In this document: in pieces, positions 34,756-45,087 of the stretch
Layout: each line of letters begins with the position of its first letter
How positions within the stretch are numbered: position 1 is the first letter of the stretch
Origin: Shinella kummerowiae
GTDB taxonomy: Bacteria > Pseudomonadota > Alphaproteobacteria > Rhizobiales > Rhizobiaceae
Length of the DNA: 64,000 nucleotides
Direction of reading: 5' to 3'
NCBI RefSeq assembly: GCF_009827055.1
Contig: NZ_WUMK01000008.1
Location: forward strand, 329,088 to 393,087
The notes under the pieces: generated by a model
The model's input: only the letters and a program-made list of their open reading frames with translations
The model's database searches: none
What the model was told of the DNA's origin: nothing
Program-made: the position numbers and the translations under genes

Positions 34756-36545
34756 TTCTGCGTGCCTGTCGGGAGCGAGAGGGTGAAGCGGGCGCCCATC
34801 ACGTTGCCGGTCGCCTTGTCGGTGATGTTTTCGGCCTTCAGCGTGCCGCCATGGGCTTCGGCGATCTGCCGCGAGATGGAGAGGCCAAGGCCGGAGTTCT
34901 GGCCAAAATCTTCGGTCGCTGGGCGGTCCGTGTAGAAGCGCTCGAAGATGCGGTCGACGTCCTCGGCCTGGATGCCCGGGCCATTGTCCTCGATCTGGAT
35001 GATGCAGCGGTCGTTGCGGCCGCGCGACAGCCGCGCGACGATGCGCCCGCCCGGATCCGGCACGAAGGAGCGCGCATTCTCGATGAGGTTGGTGACGATC
35101 TGGCCGATGCGCAGCTCGTAGCCGCTGATCTCGAACTTGGCCTTCGGATTGTCCTTGCGGTCGACCACGAAATCGAGCGTGACCGGCTTCTTGCGCGTGT
35201 TGACCTGGCGCGAAATGTCGATGAGGTCGCCGAGCAGCTTTTCGAGGTCGACGGTGCGCGCATCGCTGCGGGCGAGTTCCGCATCGAGCCGCGAGGCATC
35301 GGAAATGTCGCTGATCAGGCGGTCGAGGCGACGCACGTCGTGCTGGATGATGTCGAGAAGCCGCTTCTTCGATTCGTCCGTGCGGGCGAGCGGCAGGGTC
35401 TCGACGGCGCTGCGCAGCGAGGTCAGCGGGTTCTTCAGCTCGTGGCTGACATCGGCGGCAAAGCTCTCGATCGCGTCGATACGGTCGTACAGCGCCGTGG
35501 TCATCTGGCGCAGCGCAATGGAAAGGTTGCCGATTTCGTCCTGGCGTACGGAAAAGTCCGGGATTTCCTCACGCTCCTTGGCGCCGCGCCGCACGCGGAT
35601 CGCTGCCGCCGCAAGCCGGCGCAGCGGGTTGGCAATGGTGCTGGACAGCAGCAGCGACAGCGCGATGTTGACGAGGCCGGCAACGCCCGCGACGCGCATG
35701 ATGGCAAGCCGCTCGGCATGCACGATCTTGTCGATATCGCCCGCCTGGGTGGAGAGTAGCAGCACGCCGAGCACCGCGCGAAAACGCTGGACGGGCACGG
35801 CGACCGAGACGATCAGCTCGCCCTTGTCGTTGACGCGCACCACCGCACCGCGCACCCCGGTCAGGGCGTTCATCACTTCCGGATAGATCGAGCCGTCACC
35901 GCCGGGCGCTTCCTTGTATTGCGGCAGGTTGCTCGGCTGGAGAATGCGGTTGAACCAGACATTCATGCGCTCGATGAGGCTGGTGCTCTCCGGCTCCACC
36001 GGTGGCAGGTCGAAGCGCAGCACCTGGCCCTGCGTGTAGAGATGACGCGAATCGAGCAGCAGGTTGGCGTCGGTGTCGTAGATGCGGGCACGGGTCCGGG
36101 TCGGCGAGATCAGCCGTCGCAGAACGGGCGCGACACGCTCCGGATTGATCGGGAATTCCAGATCCTCGTCGTTCGGCAGCGGCGTGATGCTCTGGCCGGC
36201 CTGCAGTTCCAGTAGCTTTTCCGGGTCGATGGTGATCGAGTTGGTATCGACCGAGGCGGAGGCGGAAATCGCGCCGGCAATGATCTCGCCCTGGGTCAGC
36301 AGGCTTTCGACGCGCGCGTCGATCAGGCCCTCGCGGAACTGGTTGAGGTAGAGGATACCCGCGACGAGCACGACCAGCGCCACGAGGTTGAAGAACAGGA
36401 TGCGGCGCGTAAGGCTGGAAAAGACGGCATTGCCGAAGATGCGGCGGGCGAGCGTGAAGGGATGGGTCCAGCGGCGGCGGAACGAGCGTGGTGCGGGCCG
36501 GCCCTCGGTTTCTCCTCCATCCCTGTCGAGCACGTTCTGCGGCAC
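34752..36545 (-). CDS. chvG: Sensor histidine kinase ChvG (ExoS)
   Basis: A 597-residue inner-membrane kinase. Membrane segments lie at about 50-68 and 283-303, bounding a periplasmic sensor domain of roughly 215 residues. A HAMP region (NPLRRLAAAA) is followed by the H-box FAADVSHELKNPL with His368 and by the ATP domain (NLIENARSF, DNGPGI, SGLGLSISRQIA). ChvG with ChvI senses acid and envelope state and controls succinoglycan, motility and virulence or symbiosis genes in rhizobia. The start is GTG; the gene follows chvI by 108 bases. Confidence 0.95.
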   Translation of the reverse strand: MPQNVLDRDGGETEGRPAPRSFRRRWTHPFTLARRIFGNAVFSSLTRRILFFNLVALVVLVAGILYLNQFREGLIDARVESLLTQGEIIAGAISASASVDTNSITIDPEKLLELQAGQSITPLPNDEDLEFPINPERVAPVLRRLISPTRTRARIYDTDANLLLDSRHLYTQGQVLRFDLPPVEPESTSLIERMNVWFNRILQPSNLPQYKEAPGGDGSIYPEVMNALTGVRGAVVRVNDKGELIVSVAVPVQRFRAVLGVLLLSTQAGDIDKIVHAERLAIMRVAGVAGLVNIALSLLLSSTIANPLRRLAAAAIRVRRGAKEREEIPDFSVRQDEIGNLSIALRQMTTALYDRIDAIESFAADVSHELKNPLTSLRSAVETLPLARTDESKKRLLDIIQHDVRRLDRLISDISDASRLDAELARSDARTVDLEKLLGDLIDISRQVNTRKKPVTLDFVVDRKDNPKAKFEISGYELRIGQIVTNLIENARSFVPDPGGRIVARLSRGRNDRCIIQIEDNGPGIQAEDVDRIFERFYTDRPATEDFGQNSGLGLSISRQIAEAHGGTLKAENITDKATGNVMGARFTLSLPTGTQK

Positions 36546-36653
36546 GCGGTCCTATCCTTGAATGCGGGCGGCAGCGTCACGCCGCCGGGACTGCGGCATG
36601 CCATCGCCGCCGCAGTCGATGCAAGCGAAATCGCTTCGGATGCGCAGCTTTGC

Positions 36654-37382
36654 TCAGGCGCTCTCGCGGAAGCGGTAGCCGACGCCATAGAGCGTTTCGA
36701 TCATGTCGAAGTCGTCATCGACCATCTTGAACTTCTTGCGAAGCCGCTTGATGTGGCTGTCGATGGTGCGGTCGTCGACATAGACCTGTTCGTCATAGGC
36801 CGCATCCATCAGCGAATCGCGGCTCTTCACCACGCCCGGGCGCTGGGCCAACGAATGCAGGATGAGGAATTCCGTGACGGTCAGCGTCACCGGCTCGCCC
36901 TTCCAGGTGCAGGTGTGGCGCTCCTGGTCCATGACGAGCTGGCCACGCTCCAGCGAGCGGGCGGCGACTTCGCCGGCCTTCGGTGTACCGGCGACACCGG
37001 CCGTTGCGGCCGCCTCGCGGCTCGAGGCACGGCGCAGGATGGCCTTGACGCGCTCGACCAGCAGGCGCTGGGAGAACGGTTTTGTGATGAAGTCGTCGGC
37101 ACCCATCTTCAGGCCGAACAGCTCGTCGATCTCTTCGTCCTTCGAGGTGAGGAAGATCACGGGGATGTCCGACTTCTGGCGCAGCCGGCGCAGAAGCTCC
37201 ATGCCGTCCATGCGTGGCATCTTGATATCGAAGATCGCCAGTTGCGGGGGGCGGGCAAGCAGACCATCGAGCGCCGAGGCGCCGTCCGTATAGGTTTCGA
37301 CCTTGTAGCCTTCCGCCTCAAGGGCGATCGATACGGATGTGAGGATATTCCGGTCGTCGTCTACGAGTGCGATCGTCTGCAT
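36654..37382 (-). CDS. chvI: Response regulator ChvI
   Basis: A 242-residue OmpR-class regulator. The receiver domain has the acidic pair in LVDDDRN, the phosphorylated Asp52 in [11 protein letters not shown], and Thr and Lys in FLTSKDE and TKPFSQ. The winged helix DNA-binding domain at the C-terminus contains [17 protein letters not shown] and [12 protein letters not shown]. The start [10 protein letters not shown] at 37382 matches known ChvI proteins; an ATG at 37403 has a better ribosome-binding site (AAAGG) and would add seven residues. It is divergent from pckA. Confidence 0.95.
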   Translation of the reverse strand: MQTIALVDDDRNILTSVSIALEAEGYKVETYTDGASALDGLLARPPQLAIFDIKMPRMDGMELLRRLRQKSDIPVIFLTSKDEEIDELFGLKMGADDFITKPFSQRLLVERVKAILRRASSREAAATAGVAGTPKAGEVAARSLERGQLVMDQERHTCTWKGEPVTLTVTEFLILHSLAQRPGVVKSRDSLMDAAYDEQVYVDDRTIDSHIKRLRKKFKMVDDDFDMIETLYGVGYRFRESA

Positions 37383-37529
37383 CCTGCTAATCTCCATAGT
37401 CATCGGCGCCTTTCCCGACCTCGGATCGAGTTCCTGTCCTGGATGTGATGCGCCTCCTTGGGGATAAAGGTGGAACAAATTGTGGCAAAGATAAAGGATG
37501 GCGTTTTGCGGGCCGGTGGCGAGTCCCTT

Positions 37530-37584
37530 TTTAAATCGATTATTCAAACGATTAAAAAAGTAACACAATTCTTTAAATCGATTA
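37530..37584. promoter_or_regulatory. Paired operator motifs in the pckA promoter region
   Basis: The 13-mer TTTAAATCGATTA occurs at 37530-37542 and again at 37572-37584, exactly 42 bp apart (four helical turns). A weaker CAAACGATTAAA lies between, at 37545-37556. The AATCGATT core with a central CG is typical of LacI-family operators. In Sinorhizobium a LacI-type regulator, PckR, controls pckA, so these are likely its sites (inference). They lie between chvI and pckA. Confidence 0.55.
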
Positions 37585-37697
37585 AATAATTGATATTATT
37601 GCCTAATTTCGAATACCCTCTTGTTTTTGTGACAGTGCCAGATTAGTTTCCCCGAAAATCCACACCAGTCTTGTCGCCCACGGAGGAAAACTGGACC

Positions 37698-39308
37698 ATG
37701 CAGGAACTTGGCGTTCGCAACCCCGCTCAGGGGCTTACCGCGATGGGTATCCACACCAACGGCACGGTCCGGTACAACTTTGCAGCAGAGGCTCTTTACG
37801 AAGAAGCGCTCGGTCGCGGCGAAGCTGTCAAGACGGCGCATGGCGCGCTGCGCGCCCTGACCGGCCAGCACACCGGCCGCTCCCCGAAGGACAAGTTCGT
37901 CGTGCGCGACGAAAACACCGATGGCGCCATCTGGTGGGACAACAACAAGGCCGTGTCGCGTGCGCATTTCGATGTGCTGCATGCCGACATGCTGGCCCAC
38001 GCTTCCGACCGTGATCTTTTCGTGCAGGACCTCATCGGCGGTGCCGATGCCGAATATGCGCTGCCGACCCGCGTCGTCACGGAACTCGCCTGGCACTCGC
38101 TGTTCATCCGCAACCTGCTCATCCGCCCGGACGAGAAGACCCTTGCGACCTTCGCGCCGAAACTCACCATCATCGACCTGCCGACCTTCAAGGCCGATCC
38201 GGAGCGCCATGGTGCGCGCACGGAAACCATGATCGCCTGCGACCTGACCCGCGGCATCGTGCTGATTGCCGGCACCTTCTATGCCGGCGAAATGAAGAAG
38301 TCGGTCTTCACCGTTCTGAACTGGCTGCTGCCGTCGGAAAAGGTCATGCCGATGCACTGCTCGGCCAATGTCGGCCCGGCGGGCGATGCGGCCGTGTTCT
38401 TCGGCCTCTCCGGCACCGGCAAGACGACGCTGTCGGCCGATCCGAACCGCACGCTGATCGGCGACGATGAGCACGGCTGGGGCGAAAACGGCATCTTCAA
38501 CTTCGAAGGCGGCTGCTACGCCAAGACCATCCGCCTGTCGGCCGAAGCCGAGCCGGAAATCTATGCCACGACGCAGCGTTTCGGCACCGTGCTGGAAAAC
38601 GTCGTGCTGGATGCGAACGGCGTTCCGGACTTCAATGACGGTTCGCTGACGGAAAACACCCGTTGCGCCTATCCGCTCGACTTCATTCCGAATGCCAGCG
38701 AGACCGGCAATGCGCCGCATCCGAAGACGATCATCATGCTGACCGCCGATGCCTTCGGCGTGATGCCGCCGATCGCCAAGCTGACGCCCGACCAGGCCAT
38801 GTACCACTTCCTTTCCGGCTACACCGCCAAGGTCGCCGGCACGGAGCGTGGCGTGACCGAGCCGGAAGCGACCTTCTCGACCTGCTTCGGCGCCCCCTTC
38901 ATGCCGCGCCATCCGACGGTCTACGGCAACCTGCTCAAGGAACTGATCGCCGAGCACGGCGTCGACTGCTGGCTGGTCAACACCGGCTGGACCGGTGGCG
39001 CTTACGGTGAAGGCCGCCGCATGCCGATCAAGGCGACCCGTACGCTGCTCGCTGCGGCACTCGACGGTTCGCTGAAGGATGCGCTCTTCCGCCGCGACGA
39101 CAATTTCGGCTTCCAGGTGCCGGTTTCGGTGCCGGATGTCGACACCAAGATCCTCGACCCGCGCTCGACCTGGGCCAACGGTGCCGCTTACGACAAGCAG
39201 GCCGAAAAGCTGGTCGACATGTTCATCACCAACTTCGAGAAGTTCGAGGGTCAGGTGGATGGCAGCGTGCGCGACGCGGCACCGGGCCTCAAGGCTGCTG
39301 CCGAGTAA
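37698..39308 (+). CDS. pckA: Phosphoenolpyruvate carboxykinase (ATP)
   Basis: A 536-residue gluconeogenic enzyme forming PEP from oxaloacetate and ATP in the cytosol. Landmarks are TGRSPKDKF, the P-loop [22 protein letters not shown], and [12 protein letters not shown] with GRRMPI. GGAGG lies before the ATG at 37698, nine codons after an in-frame alternative. Placement beside chvI and the PTS genes is conserved in rhizobia and matches the need for gluconeogenesis during growth on succinate. Confidence 0.97.
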   Translation: MQELGVRNPAQGLTAMGIHTNGTVRYNFAAEALYEEALGRGEAVKTAHGALRALTGQHTGRSPKDKFVVRDENTDGAIWWDNNKAVSRAHFDVLHADMLAHASDRDLFVQDLIGGADAEYALPTRVVTELAWHSLFIRNLLIRPDEKTLATFAPKLTIIDLPTFKADPERHGARTETMIACDLTRGIVLIAGTFYAGEMKKSVFTVLNWLLPSEKVMPMHCSANVGPAGDAAVFFGLSGTGKTTLSADPNRTLIGDDEHGWGENGIFNFEGGCYAKTIRLSAEAEPEIYATTQRFGTVLENVVLDANGVPDFNDGSLTENTRCAYPLDFIPNASETGNAPHPKTIIMLTADAFGVMPPIAKLTPDQAMYHFLSGYTAKVAGTERGVTEPEATFSTCFGAPFMPRHPTVYGNLLKELIAEHGVDCWLVNTGWTGGAYGEGRRMPIKATRTLLAAALDGSLKDALFRRDDNFGFQVPVSVPDVDTKILDPRSTWANGAAYDKQAEKLVDMFITNFEKFEGQVDGSVRDAAPGLKAAAE

Positions 39309-39330
39309 GATTTTGCCAATGATTCACGTG

Positions 39331-39357
39331 AAACCCGGCTCGAAAGGCCGGGTTTTT
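39331..39357 (+). terminator. Terminator of pckA
   Basis: AAACCCGGC and GCCGGGTTT are perfect 9-bp arms with a TCGAAAG loop, and the stem runs into a TTTTT tract, 22 bases after the pckA stop. Confidence 0.88.
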
Positions 39358-39421
39358 CGTCTCGGCAAGCGGCTTCCCGTTTCCCCGTCTGCCCGTTACA
39401 ACGGCCTGGAAAGGAACCTCC

Positions 39422-39856
39422 ATGGCCAGCGACCCTCTTTACATCAAGGATACCATCACCATCGCGGGGTGGGAGCTTACGGAGCAATTCGTGCTGGCCG
39501 GCGGGCCGGGGGGGCAGAACGTCAACAAGGTGTCGACCGCGGTCCAGCTTTTCTTCGACCTGCGCAACTCTCCGTCGCTGAACGAGCGGGTCAAGGCGAA
39601 TGCCGAAAAGCTCGCCGGACGCAAGGTCTCCAAGGACGGCGTGCTGATGATCGAGGCGAACCGCTTCCGCAGCCAGGAGCGCAACCGCGAGGATGCGCGC
39701 GAGCGGTTGAAGGAACTGATCCTCAAGGCCGCTGAACCGCCACCGCCGCCGCGCAGGAAGACCAAGCCGACGAAAGGCTCTGTGGAACGCCGGCTCAAGG
39801 AGAAATCGGGCCGATCGGACGTGAAACGCATGCGGGCGAAGCCCGGCGGCGAATGA
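39422..39856 (+). CDS. arfB: Alternative ribosome-rescue factor ArfB (YaeJ)
   Basis: A 144-residue release-factor-like peptidyl-tRNA hydrolase. The catalytic GGQ is in AGGPGGQNVNKV near residue 30. A linker with five prolines (PPPPP) leads into a basic tail rich in Lys and Arg (RRLKEKSGRSDVKRMRAK) that enters the mRNA channel of stalled ribosomes. The size and tail separate it from RF1/RF2. It lies between pckA and the BON-LysM gene. Confidence 0.93.
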   Translation: MASDPLYIKDTITIAGWELTEQFVLAGGPGGQNVNKVSTAVQLFFDLRNSPSLNERVKANAEKLAGRKVSKDGVLMIEANRFRSQERNREDARERLKELILKAAEPPPPPRRKTKPTKGSVERRLKEKSGRSDVKRMRAKPGGE

Positions 39857-39956
39857 TTGCCGCAACTTGACCGTTTATAAGTGTAAGTGAAACGAAACCT
39901 TCCCTTCGAAGGAAGGGTCTGCTTAAGTCCAAGAAAACAAAACACGGGAGGTAACC

Positions 39957-40469
39957 ATGGGTCTGTTCAGCTTCATCAAGAGTGCCGGCAAGAAGCTCGG
40001 CATCGGCGACGACGAAGCGCCGGCCGCCGACGCGGTCAAGAAGGAGCTCGATTCCTTCGATCTCGGCACGCAGAAGGTCGAGGTCTCCGTCGAAGGTGAC
40101 AAATGTGTGCTGAAGGGCGTCGTGGCCGACCAGACGGCCTTTGAGAAGGCGGTCATCGCCGTCGGCAACACGCTGGGCATTTCGAAGGTCGAAGCGGCCG
40201 ATCTCAAGGTCGCCGCACCCGATTCCGGCCTGAAGCTCGACAAGATCGACCTGACGGAACTGCTGAAAACCTCGACACCGGCCCATGAGCCGAAGCTGCA
40301 CACGGTCAAGAAGGGCGACAATCTCTGGAAGATCGCCGAGACCTATTTCGGCAAGGGCAAGGGCGCCAAACACACCGTGATCTTCGACGCCAACCGGCCG
40401 ATGCTGTCCCACCCGGACAAGATCTATCCCGGCCAGGTGCTGCGCATTCCGGACCTGTCGGAAGCGTGA
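39957..40469 (+). CDS. BON-LysM protein (YgaU/Kbp-like)
   Basis: A 170-residue cytosolic protein without a signal peptide. A BON domain covers about 25-90, and a LysM domain follows at about 113-165, with HTVKKGDNLWKIAETYFG and YPGQVLRIP. The layout matches E. coli YgaU, reported as a potassium-binding protein. GGGAGG precedes the start. Whether this one binds potassium or a glycan cannot be read from sequence. Confidence 0.87.
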   Translation: MGLFSFIKSAGKKLGIGDDEAPAADAVKKELDSFDLGTQKVEVSVEGDKCVLKGVVADQTAFEKAVIAVGNTLGISKVEAADLKVAAPDSGLKLDKIDLTELLKTSTPAHEPKLHTVKKGDNLWKIAETYFGKGKGAKHTVIFDANRPMLSHPDKIYPGQVLRIPDLSEA

Positions 40470-40475
40470 GCGGCC

Positions 40476-41093
40476 ATGGCTGAGCGCGGCCTCGCCCCGG
40501 GGCTGCGCTATTTCCCCGACCATTTCGACCGCGCGGCGCAGGAAGCGCTTGTCGCCGCTATCCGGCAGGTCGTGGCCGAGGCGCCGCTTTTCGTGCCGCG
40601 CATGCCGAAGACCGGCAAGCCGATGTCGGTGCGCATGACCAATTGCGGGCCGCTCGGCTGGGTGACGGACAAGGACAACGGCTACCGCTACCAGCCGACC
40701 CATCCCGAGACCGGCCGCCCCTGGCCGGCCATTCCCGATGCGCTGCTGGCCTTATGGAAGACGGTTGCCGGCTTCGAAAAACCGCCGGAAGCCTGCCTTG
40801 TCAATTTCTATGAGCCCGAGGCGAAGATGGGGCTGCATCAGGACCGCGACGAAACGGAGTTCGGCGCACCGGTCGTATCCGTGTCGCTCGGCGATCAGTG
40901 CCTGTTTCGTGTTGGCGGCGTGTCCCGCAACGATCCCACCCGTTCCTTCCGGCTATCGAGCGGTGATGTCTTTGTCTTCGGCGGCGAAAGTCGGCTGATC
41001 TTTCATGGGGTTGACCGGATCTATCCGGGAACTTCGACGCTCCTGAAAAATCCCGGGCGCATCAATCTCACGCTGCGCCGGGTCAACCCATAG
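40476..41093 (+). CDS. alkB: AlkB-type DNA/RNA dealkylase
   Basis: A 205-residue Fe(II)/2-oxoglutarate dioxygenase that removes alkyl groups from N1-adenine and N3-cytosine. Iron ligands are His121 and Asp123 (GLHQDRDE) and His177 (IFHGVDRI); 2-oxoglutarate is bound by Arg195 and Arg201 (GRINLTLRRV). It starts six bases after the LysM gene and ends four bases from the converging coaA, so it probably shares transcription with its upstream neighbour. Confidence 0.95.
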   Translation: MAERGLAPGLRYFPDHFDRAAQEALVAAIRQVVAEAPLFVPRMPKTGKPMSVRMTNCGPLGWVTDKDNGYRYQPTHPETGRPWPAIPDALLALWKTVAGFEKPPEACLVNFYEPEAKMGLHQDRDETEFGAPVVSVSLGDQCLFRVGGVSRNDPTRSFRLSSGDVFVFGGESRLIFHGVDRIYPGTSTLLKNPGRINLTLRRVNP

Positions 41094-41097
41094 CCGA

Positions 41098-42093
41098 CTA
41101 CAGTTTACGCAAAGCCACCGTCTCGATCAAGTGGTTCTGCCCCTTCTGCAGGATCAGGTCGGCGCGCGGGCGGGTCGGCAGGATGTTCTGGTGCAGGTTT
41201 TTCAGGTTGATATTGCTCCAGAGGCCTTCGGCAATCGCCAGTGCCGCCGTCTCGCTGATCGTCGCATAACGGTGGAAATAGGAATCGGGATCCTTGAAGG
41301 CGGTGTCGCGCAGCCGCATGAAGCGCTCGACATACCAGTTGTGGATCAGCGCCTCTTCCGCGTCGATATAGATCGAGAAGTCGAAGAAGTCTGACACCAT
41401 CGGCACGACCTTGCCGTCGGCCGGCAGGTTGCGCGACTGGAGAACATTGATTCCCTCGAAGATCAGGATGTCCGGCCGGTCGATGGTGCGATAGGAATTC
41501 GGCAGCACGTCATAGGTCAGGTGCGAATACATCGGCGCCTTGACGTCCGCCTTGCCGGCCTTGATCGCCGAGAGGAAGCGCAGGAGCGCGCCGATATCGT
41601 AGCTCTCCGGAAAACCCTTGCGGTCCATCAGGTTTTCACGGCTCAGCACGGCGTTGGGGTAGAGGAAGCCGTCGGTCGTCACGAGATCGACCTTGGGGCT
41701 GGAAGGCCAGCGGGCCAGCAATTCGGCGAGGATACGCGCGGTGGTCGACTTGCCGACGGCGACCGAGCCGGCGATGCCGATGACATAGGGCGTCTTCGCC
41801 TCGTCGGACAGGCTGAGGAACTGCTTGCGCTGGCGAAACAGCATCTGCGAGGATTCGACATGGGCCGACAGCAGGCGCGACAGCGACAGATAGATGCGTC
41901 TGACTTCGTCGAGGTCGATCGGGTCGTTGAGCGAGCGCAGCCGCTGGACCTCGTCGGCGGTCAGCGTCAGCGGCGTATCGGCCCGGAAATGCGCCCATTC
42001 CTCTGCCGAGAAGAAGCGGTAGGGAGAATAGTCGCGGTTGCCGAAGTCGTCCGGAATATCCGCCTGGTCCTTGTCGAGCGCTGCCTGGATCAT
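41098..42093 (-). CDS. coaA: Pantothenate kinase type I
   Basis: A 331-residue P-loop kinase that commits pantothenate to coenzyme A. Walker A is [11 protein letters not shown] near residue 105-115; DGFLYPN and the late [14 protein letters not shown] end ([13 protein letters not shown]) are typical. The ATG at 42093 shares its A with the hisE TGA stop, so translation is coupled to the his genes. The preceding TTG is not needed. Confidence 0.95.
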   Translation of the reverse strand: MIQAALDKDQADIPDDFGNRDYSPYRFFSAEEWAHFRADTPLTLTADEVQRLRSLNDPIDLDEVRRIYLSLSRLLSAHVESSQMLFRQRKQFLSLSDEAKTPYVIGIAGSVAVGKSTTARILAELLARWPSSPKVDLVTTDGFLYPNAVLSRENLMDRKGFPESYDIGALLRFLSAIKAGKADVKAPMYSHLTYDVLPNSYRTIDRPDILIFEGINVLQSRNLPADGKVVPMVSDFFDFSIYIDAEEALIHNWYVERFMRLRDTAFKDPDSYFHRYATISETAALAIAEGLWSNINLKNLHQNILPTRPRADLILQKGQNHLIETVALRKL

Positions 42094-42413
42094 CAACTCT
42101 GCCGGCTGGCCTTCTCTGCTAGGCCGGACTGGCCCGTACGCCGGGCCAGTTCCGCCATGACATCTTGTAACGGTACGCCACCGATTTTCAATACGACCAT
42201 CAGATGATAGAGCAAATCGGCCGTTTCGCTCGTCAGAGCGGCCTTTTCGCCTTCGATCGCCGCAATAACGGTCTCGACAGCCTCTTCGCCAAGCTTTTTT
42301 GCCGCTTTCTGCTGTCCGGCCGCGACGAGCTTGGCCGTCCAGCTTTCCGACGGATCGGCCTTGGCGCGGGCATCGACGATCTGTTCCAGATCGGCAAGGG
42401 TGAAGGTGCTCAT
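42093..42413 (-). CDS. hisE: Phosphoribosyl-ATP diphosphatase
   Basis: A 106-residue all-helical enzyme of the MazG-like fold that hydrolyses PRATP to PRAMP in histidine synthesis. [14 protein letters not shown] and [14 protein letters not shown] give the metal-binding acidic residues. GAGGAGGG lies before the ATG at 42413. HisI is not adjacent, so the two activities are on separate genes here. Confidence 0.95.
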   Translation of the reverse strand: MSTFTLADLEQIVDARAKADPSESWTAKLVAAGQQKAAKKLGEEAVETVIAAIEGEKAALTSETADLLYHLMVVLKIGGVPLQDVMAELARRTGQSGLAEKASRQS

Positions 42414-42423
42414 GCGTCCCTCC

Positions 42424-43200
42424 TCAGTCGAGCCGCATGGCAATGCCATGCTCGGCCATATAGCGCTTGGCTTCGCCGACCGTATAGGTGCCGAAGTGGA
42501 AGATCGAGGCGGCGAGCACCGCCGTCGCGTGCCCATCGCGCACACCCTCGACCAGGTGGTCGAGATTGCCGACACCGCCCGAGGCGATGACCGGCACCGA
42601 GACGCGGTCGGCGATCGTGCGGGTCAGTGCGATGTCGTAGCCGCCCTTCTGGCCGTCGCGGTCCATCGAGGTGAGCAGCAACTCGCCGGCACCGCGCTCC
42701 ACCATCTTTTCGGCGAAGGTAACGGCGTCGATGCCGGTCGGCTTGCGGCCGCCATGGGTGAAGATTTCCCAGCGGTCCTCTTCGCCTTCCGCCGAGACCT
42801 TCTTCGAATCGATCGACACGACGATGCACTGGTTGCCGAACTTGTCGGCGGCTTCCGCGACGAAATCCGGGTTCGAGACGGCGGCCGAATTGATCGACAC
42901 CTTGTCGGCGCCGGCCAGCAGCAGCTTGCGGATATCGGCAACGGTGCGCACGCCGCCGCCGACCGTCAACGGCATGAAGCAATGGTCTGCCGTGCGCGCC
43001 ACGACGTCGAAGATCGTTTCGCGGTTGTCGGAGGAGGCGGTGATGTCGAGGAAGCAGAGTTCGTCGGCACCGGCGGCATCATAGACTTTCGCCGATTCGA
43101 CGGGATCACCCGCATCGACGAGATTGAGAAAGCTGACGCCCTTGACGACGCGGCCGTCCTTGACGTCGAGGCAGGGGATGACGCGAGCTTTTAGGGTCAT
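42424..43200 (-). CDS. hisF: Imidazole glycerol phosphate synthase cyclase subunit
   Basis: A 258-residue (beta/alpha)8 subunit that uses ammonia from HisH to form IGP and AICAR. The catalytic residues are Asp11 in [10 protein letters not shown] and the Asp in VVSIDSKKV; the phosphate loops [10 protein letters not shown] and [10 protein letters not shown] are intact. Its ATG overlaps the hisA stop by four bases. Confidence 0.97.
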   Translation of the reverse strand: MTLKARVIPCLDVKDGRVVKGVSFLNLVDAGDPVESAKVYDAAGADELCFLDITASSDNRETIFDVVARTADHCFMPLTVGGGVRTVADIRKLLLAGADKVSINSAAVSNPDFVAEAADKFGNQCIVVSIDSKKVSAEGEEDRWEIFTHGGRKPTGIDAVTFAEKMVERGAGELLLTSMDRDGQKGGYDIALTRTIADRVSVPVIASGGVGNLDHLVEGVRDGHATAVLAASIFHFGTYTVGEAKRYMAEHGIAMRLD

Positions 43201-43940
43201 GCGGCTTCTCCCCGCGCTGCGCGGATCACGGCGAGCGCTTCCGCGGGATCGATCCGGCCATCATAGAGCGCGCGGCCGGAGATCGCGCCCGCCAGCTTGC
43301 GGGCCTCCGGGGCGACGAGGTGGCGGATGTCGTCCATCGAGGCAAGACCGCCCGAGGCGATGACGGGAATGGAGACCGCATCGGCGAGGTCCAGCGTGGA
43401 CTCCCAGTTGATGCCGGTCAGGATTCCGTCGCGGTCGATATCCGTATAGATGATCGCGGCGACACCGGCGCCCTCGAACTTTTTCGCAAGCTCGATCACG
43501 CCGAGTTCGGAGGCTTCCGCCCAGCCCTCGACGGCAACCTTGCCGCCCTTGGCATCGATGCCGACGGCGACCTTGCCGGGAAACGTTTTGCAGGCCTCGA
43601 TGACGAGCGCCGGGTCGCGCACCGCGATCGTGCCGAGAATGACGCGCGAGAGACCGCGCGACAGCCAGCGTTCGATATGCTCCAGCGTGCGGATGCCGCC
43701 GCCGAGCTGCACCGGGTTCTTCGTCGCCTTCAGGATGGCATCGACGGCCGCGCCGTTGACGCTCTCGCCGGCGAAGGCGCCGTTGAGATCGACGACATGC
43801 AGCCACTCAAAGCCCTGGTCCTCGAAGGCTTTCGCCTGCGCGGCCGGATCGGGATTGTAGACGGTGGCCTGATCCATGTCGCCGAGCTTGAGGCGCACGC
43901 ACTGGCCGTCTTTCAGGTCGATGGCGGGAAAGAGGATCAT
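43197..43940 (-). CDS. hisA: Phosphoribosylformimino-5-aminoimidazole carboxamide ribotide isomerase
   Basis: A 247-residue (beta/alpha)8 isomerase. The catalytic Asp8 is in [12 protein letters not shown] and the second Asp in [22 protein letters not shown] and [10 protein letters not shown] are the phosphate loops. It ends overlapping hisF and starts one base after the hisH stop. Confidence 0.97.
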   Translation of the reverse strand: MILFPAIDLKDGQCVRLKLGDMDQATVYNPDPAAQAKAFEDQGFEWLHVVDLNGAFAGESVNGAAVDAILKATKNPVQLGGGIRTLEHIERWLSRGLSRVILGTIAVRDPALVIEACKTFPGKVAVGIDAKGGKVAVEGWAEASELGVIELAKKFEGAGVAAIIYTDIDRDGILTGINWESTLDLADAVSIPVIASGGLASMDDIRHLVAPEARKLAGAISGRALYDGRIDPAEALAVIRAARGEAA

Positions 43941-43941
43941 G

Positions 43942-44583
43942 TCAGGGTTTCCAGCGCAGGAAATTGGTGATGAGGGCGAGGCCGAGCGTCTGGCTCTTTT
44001 CCGGATGGAACTGCGCGCCGGCCTTGTTGCCGCTGGCGACGAAGGCGGTCATCGCGCCGCCGTAATCGACGGTCGCGACCACATCGTCCGGCTTTTCGGC
44101 GGCAAGGTGGTAGGAGTGCACGAAATAGGCGTGCAAGGTCTCCGGAATGTCCGCGAAGAGCGGGTGCGTGTATCGGCGGTTGAGCGTGTTCCAGCCGATC
44201 TGCGGGATCTTCAACTCCGGATCGTCGGGCGTCATTCTGACGACATCGCCCTTGATCCAGCCGAGGCCCTCGGTGGTGGTCTTTTCCAGCCCGCGCGACG
44301 ACATGAGCTGCATGCCGACGCAGACGCCGAGGAAGGGGCGGGCCTTGGCTTCGACGGCATCGCGCAGCGCCTCGACCATGCCGGGCACGGCATCGAGGCC
44401 ACGGCGACAATCGGCATAGGCGCCCACGCCGGGCAGCACGATGCGGTCTGCGCTGGCGACGCGCTCGGCCTTGTCTGTCAGGTCGATTTCGGCGGCAATG
44501 CCGGCCTCGCGGGCGGCGCGTTCGAACGCCTTGGTGGCCGAGCGCAGGTTGCCCGAGCCGTAGTCGATGATGGCGACACGCAT
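43942..44583 (-). CDS. hisH: Imidazole glycerol phosphate synthase glutaminase subunit
   Basis: A 213-residue class I glutamine amidotransferase giving ammonia to HisF. The triad is Cys88 in [11 protein letters not shown] and His-Glu in FHPEKSQ near residue 195. The start [15 protein letters not shown] at 44583 has AGGAAGGA upstream; longer frames upstream would overlap the DUF2628 gene. Confidence 0.96.
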   Translation of the reverse strand: MRVAIIDYGSGNLRSATKAFERAAREAGIAAEIDLTDKAERVASADRIVLPGVGAYADCRRGLDAVPGMVEALRDAVEAKARPFLGVCVGMQLMSSRGLEKTTTEGLGWIKGDVVRMTPDDPELKIPQIGWNTLNRRYTHPLFADIPETLHAYFVHSYHLAAEKPDDVVATVDYGGAMTAFVASGNKAGAQFHPEKSQTLGLALITNFLRWKP

Positions 44584-44584
44584 G

Positions 44585-45061
44585 TCAGCGTCCTTCCTGG
44601 AAACCGACGAGGCCGAGCATGGGAGCGTGCCGGCGTGCGGAGGTTTCGGATGCCGGCAGGACGGGGCGGGCGCTTTCCGGCGCCGGCGCGTCGCCGGTCT
44701 GGTTTTCCATGTAGTAAATCTCTTCCGCCGTTGCACGGTCGTCAGCCGATATCAGCGCATCGACCGTCCAGCCTTTGCGTTCCAGCGAGGAGACGACCAT
44801 CGACGGGCCTTCGAGCGCGACGATGAGGCCGGTGGCAAGCGAGACGCCGAAGCCGGCAAGGCCGAAGACCGGATGTTCGCCGATCACCGAGCCGAGCGAC
44901 TGCACGGCGAAGGCAAGCACGGCGGCAAGCCAGGCGCGATGCCAGAGCAGCCAGACGACGGGAAGGATGAAGGCGAGCCAGGAAAAACGGTCGCGGATGA
45001 TCCGGGCCTTTTCGTCCTGGGATTTTGCGCCCGGCGGTATCAGAACGAGGAATGTGGCCAT
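44585..45061 (-). CDS. DUF2628 membrane protein in the his operon
   Basis: A 158-residue protein of unknown function. After a short soluble start ([10 protein letters not shown]), two or three hydrophobic segments lie between about 28 and 85 ([21 protein letters not shown] and [19 protein letters not shown]). The C-terminal part is soluble and Pro/Ala-rich. It ends two bases from the hisH start. Its place between hisB and hisH is conserved in rhizobia as I recall, but nothing ties it to histidine synthesis biochemically. Confidence 0.82.
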   Translation of the reverse strand: MATFLVLIPPGAKSQDEKARIIRDRFSWLAFILPVVWLLWHRAWLAAVLAFAVQSLGSVIGEHPVFGLAGFGVSLATGLIVALEGPSMVVSSLERKGWTVDALISADDRATAEEIYYMENQTGDAPAPESARPVLPASETSARRHAPMLGLVGFQEGR

Positions 45062-45087
45062 GAACAGGCCTCCAGCTGTGCCCTTGC

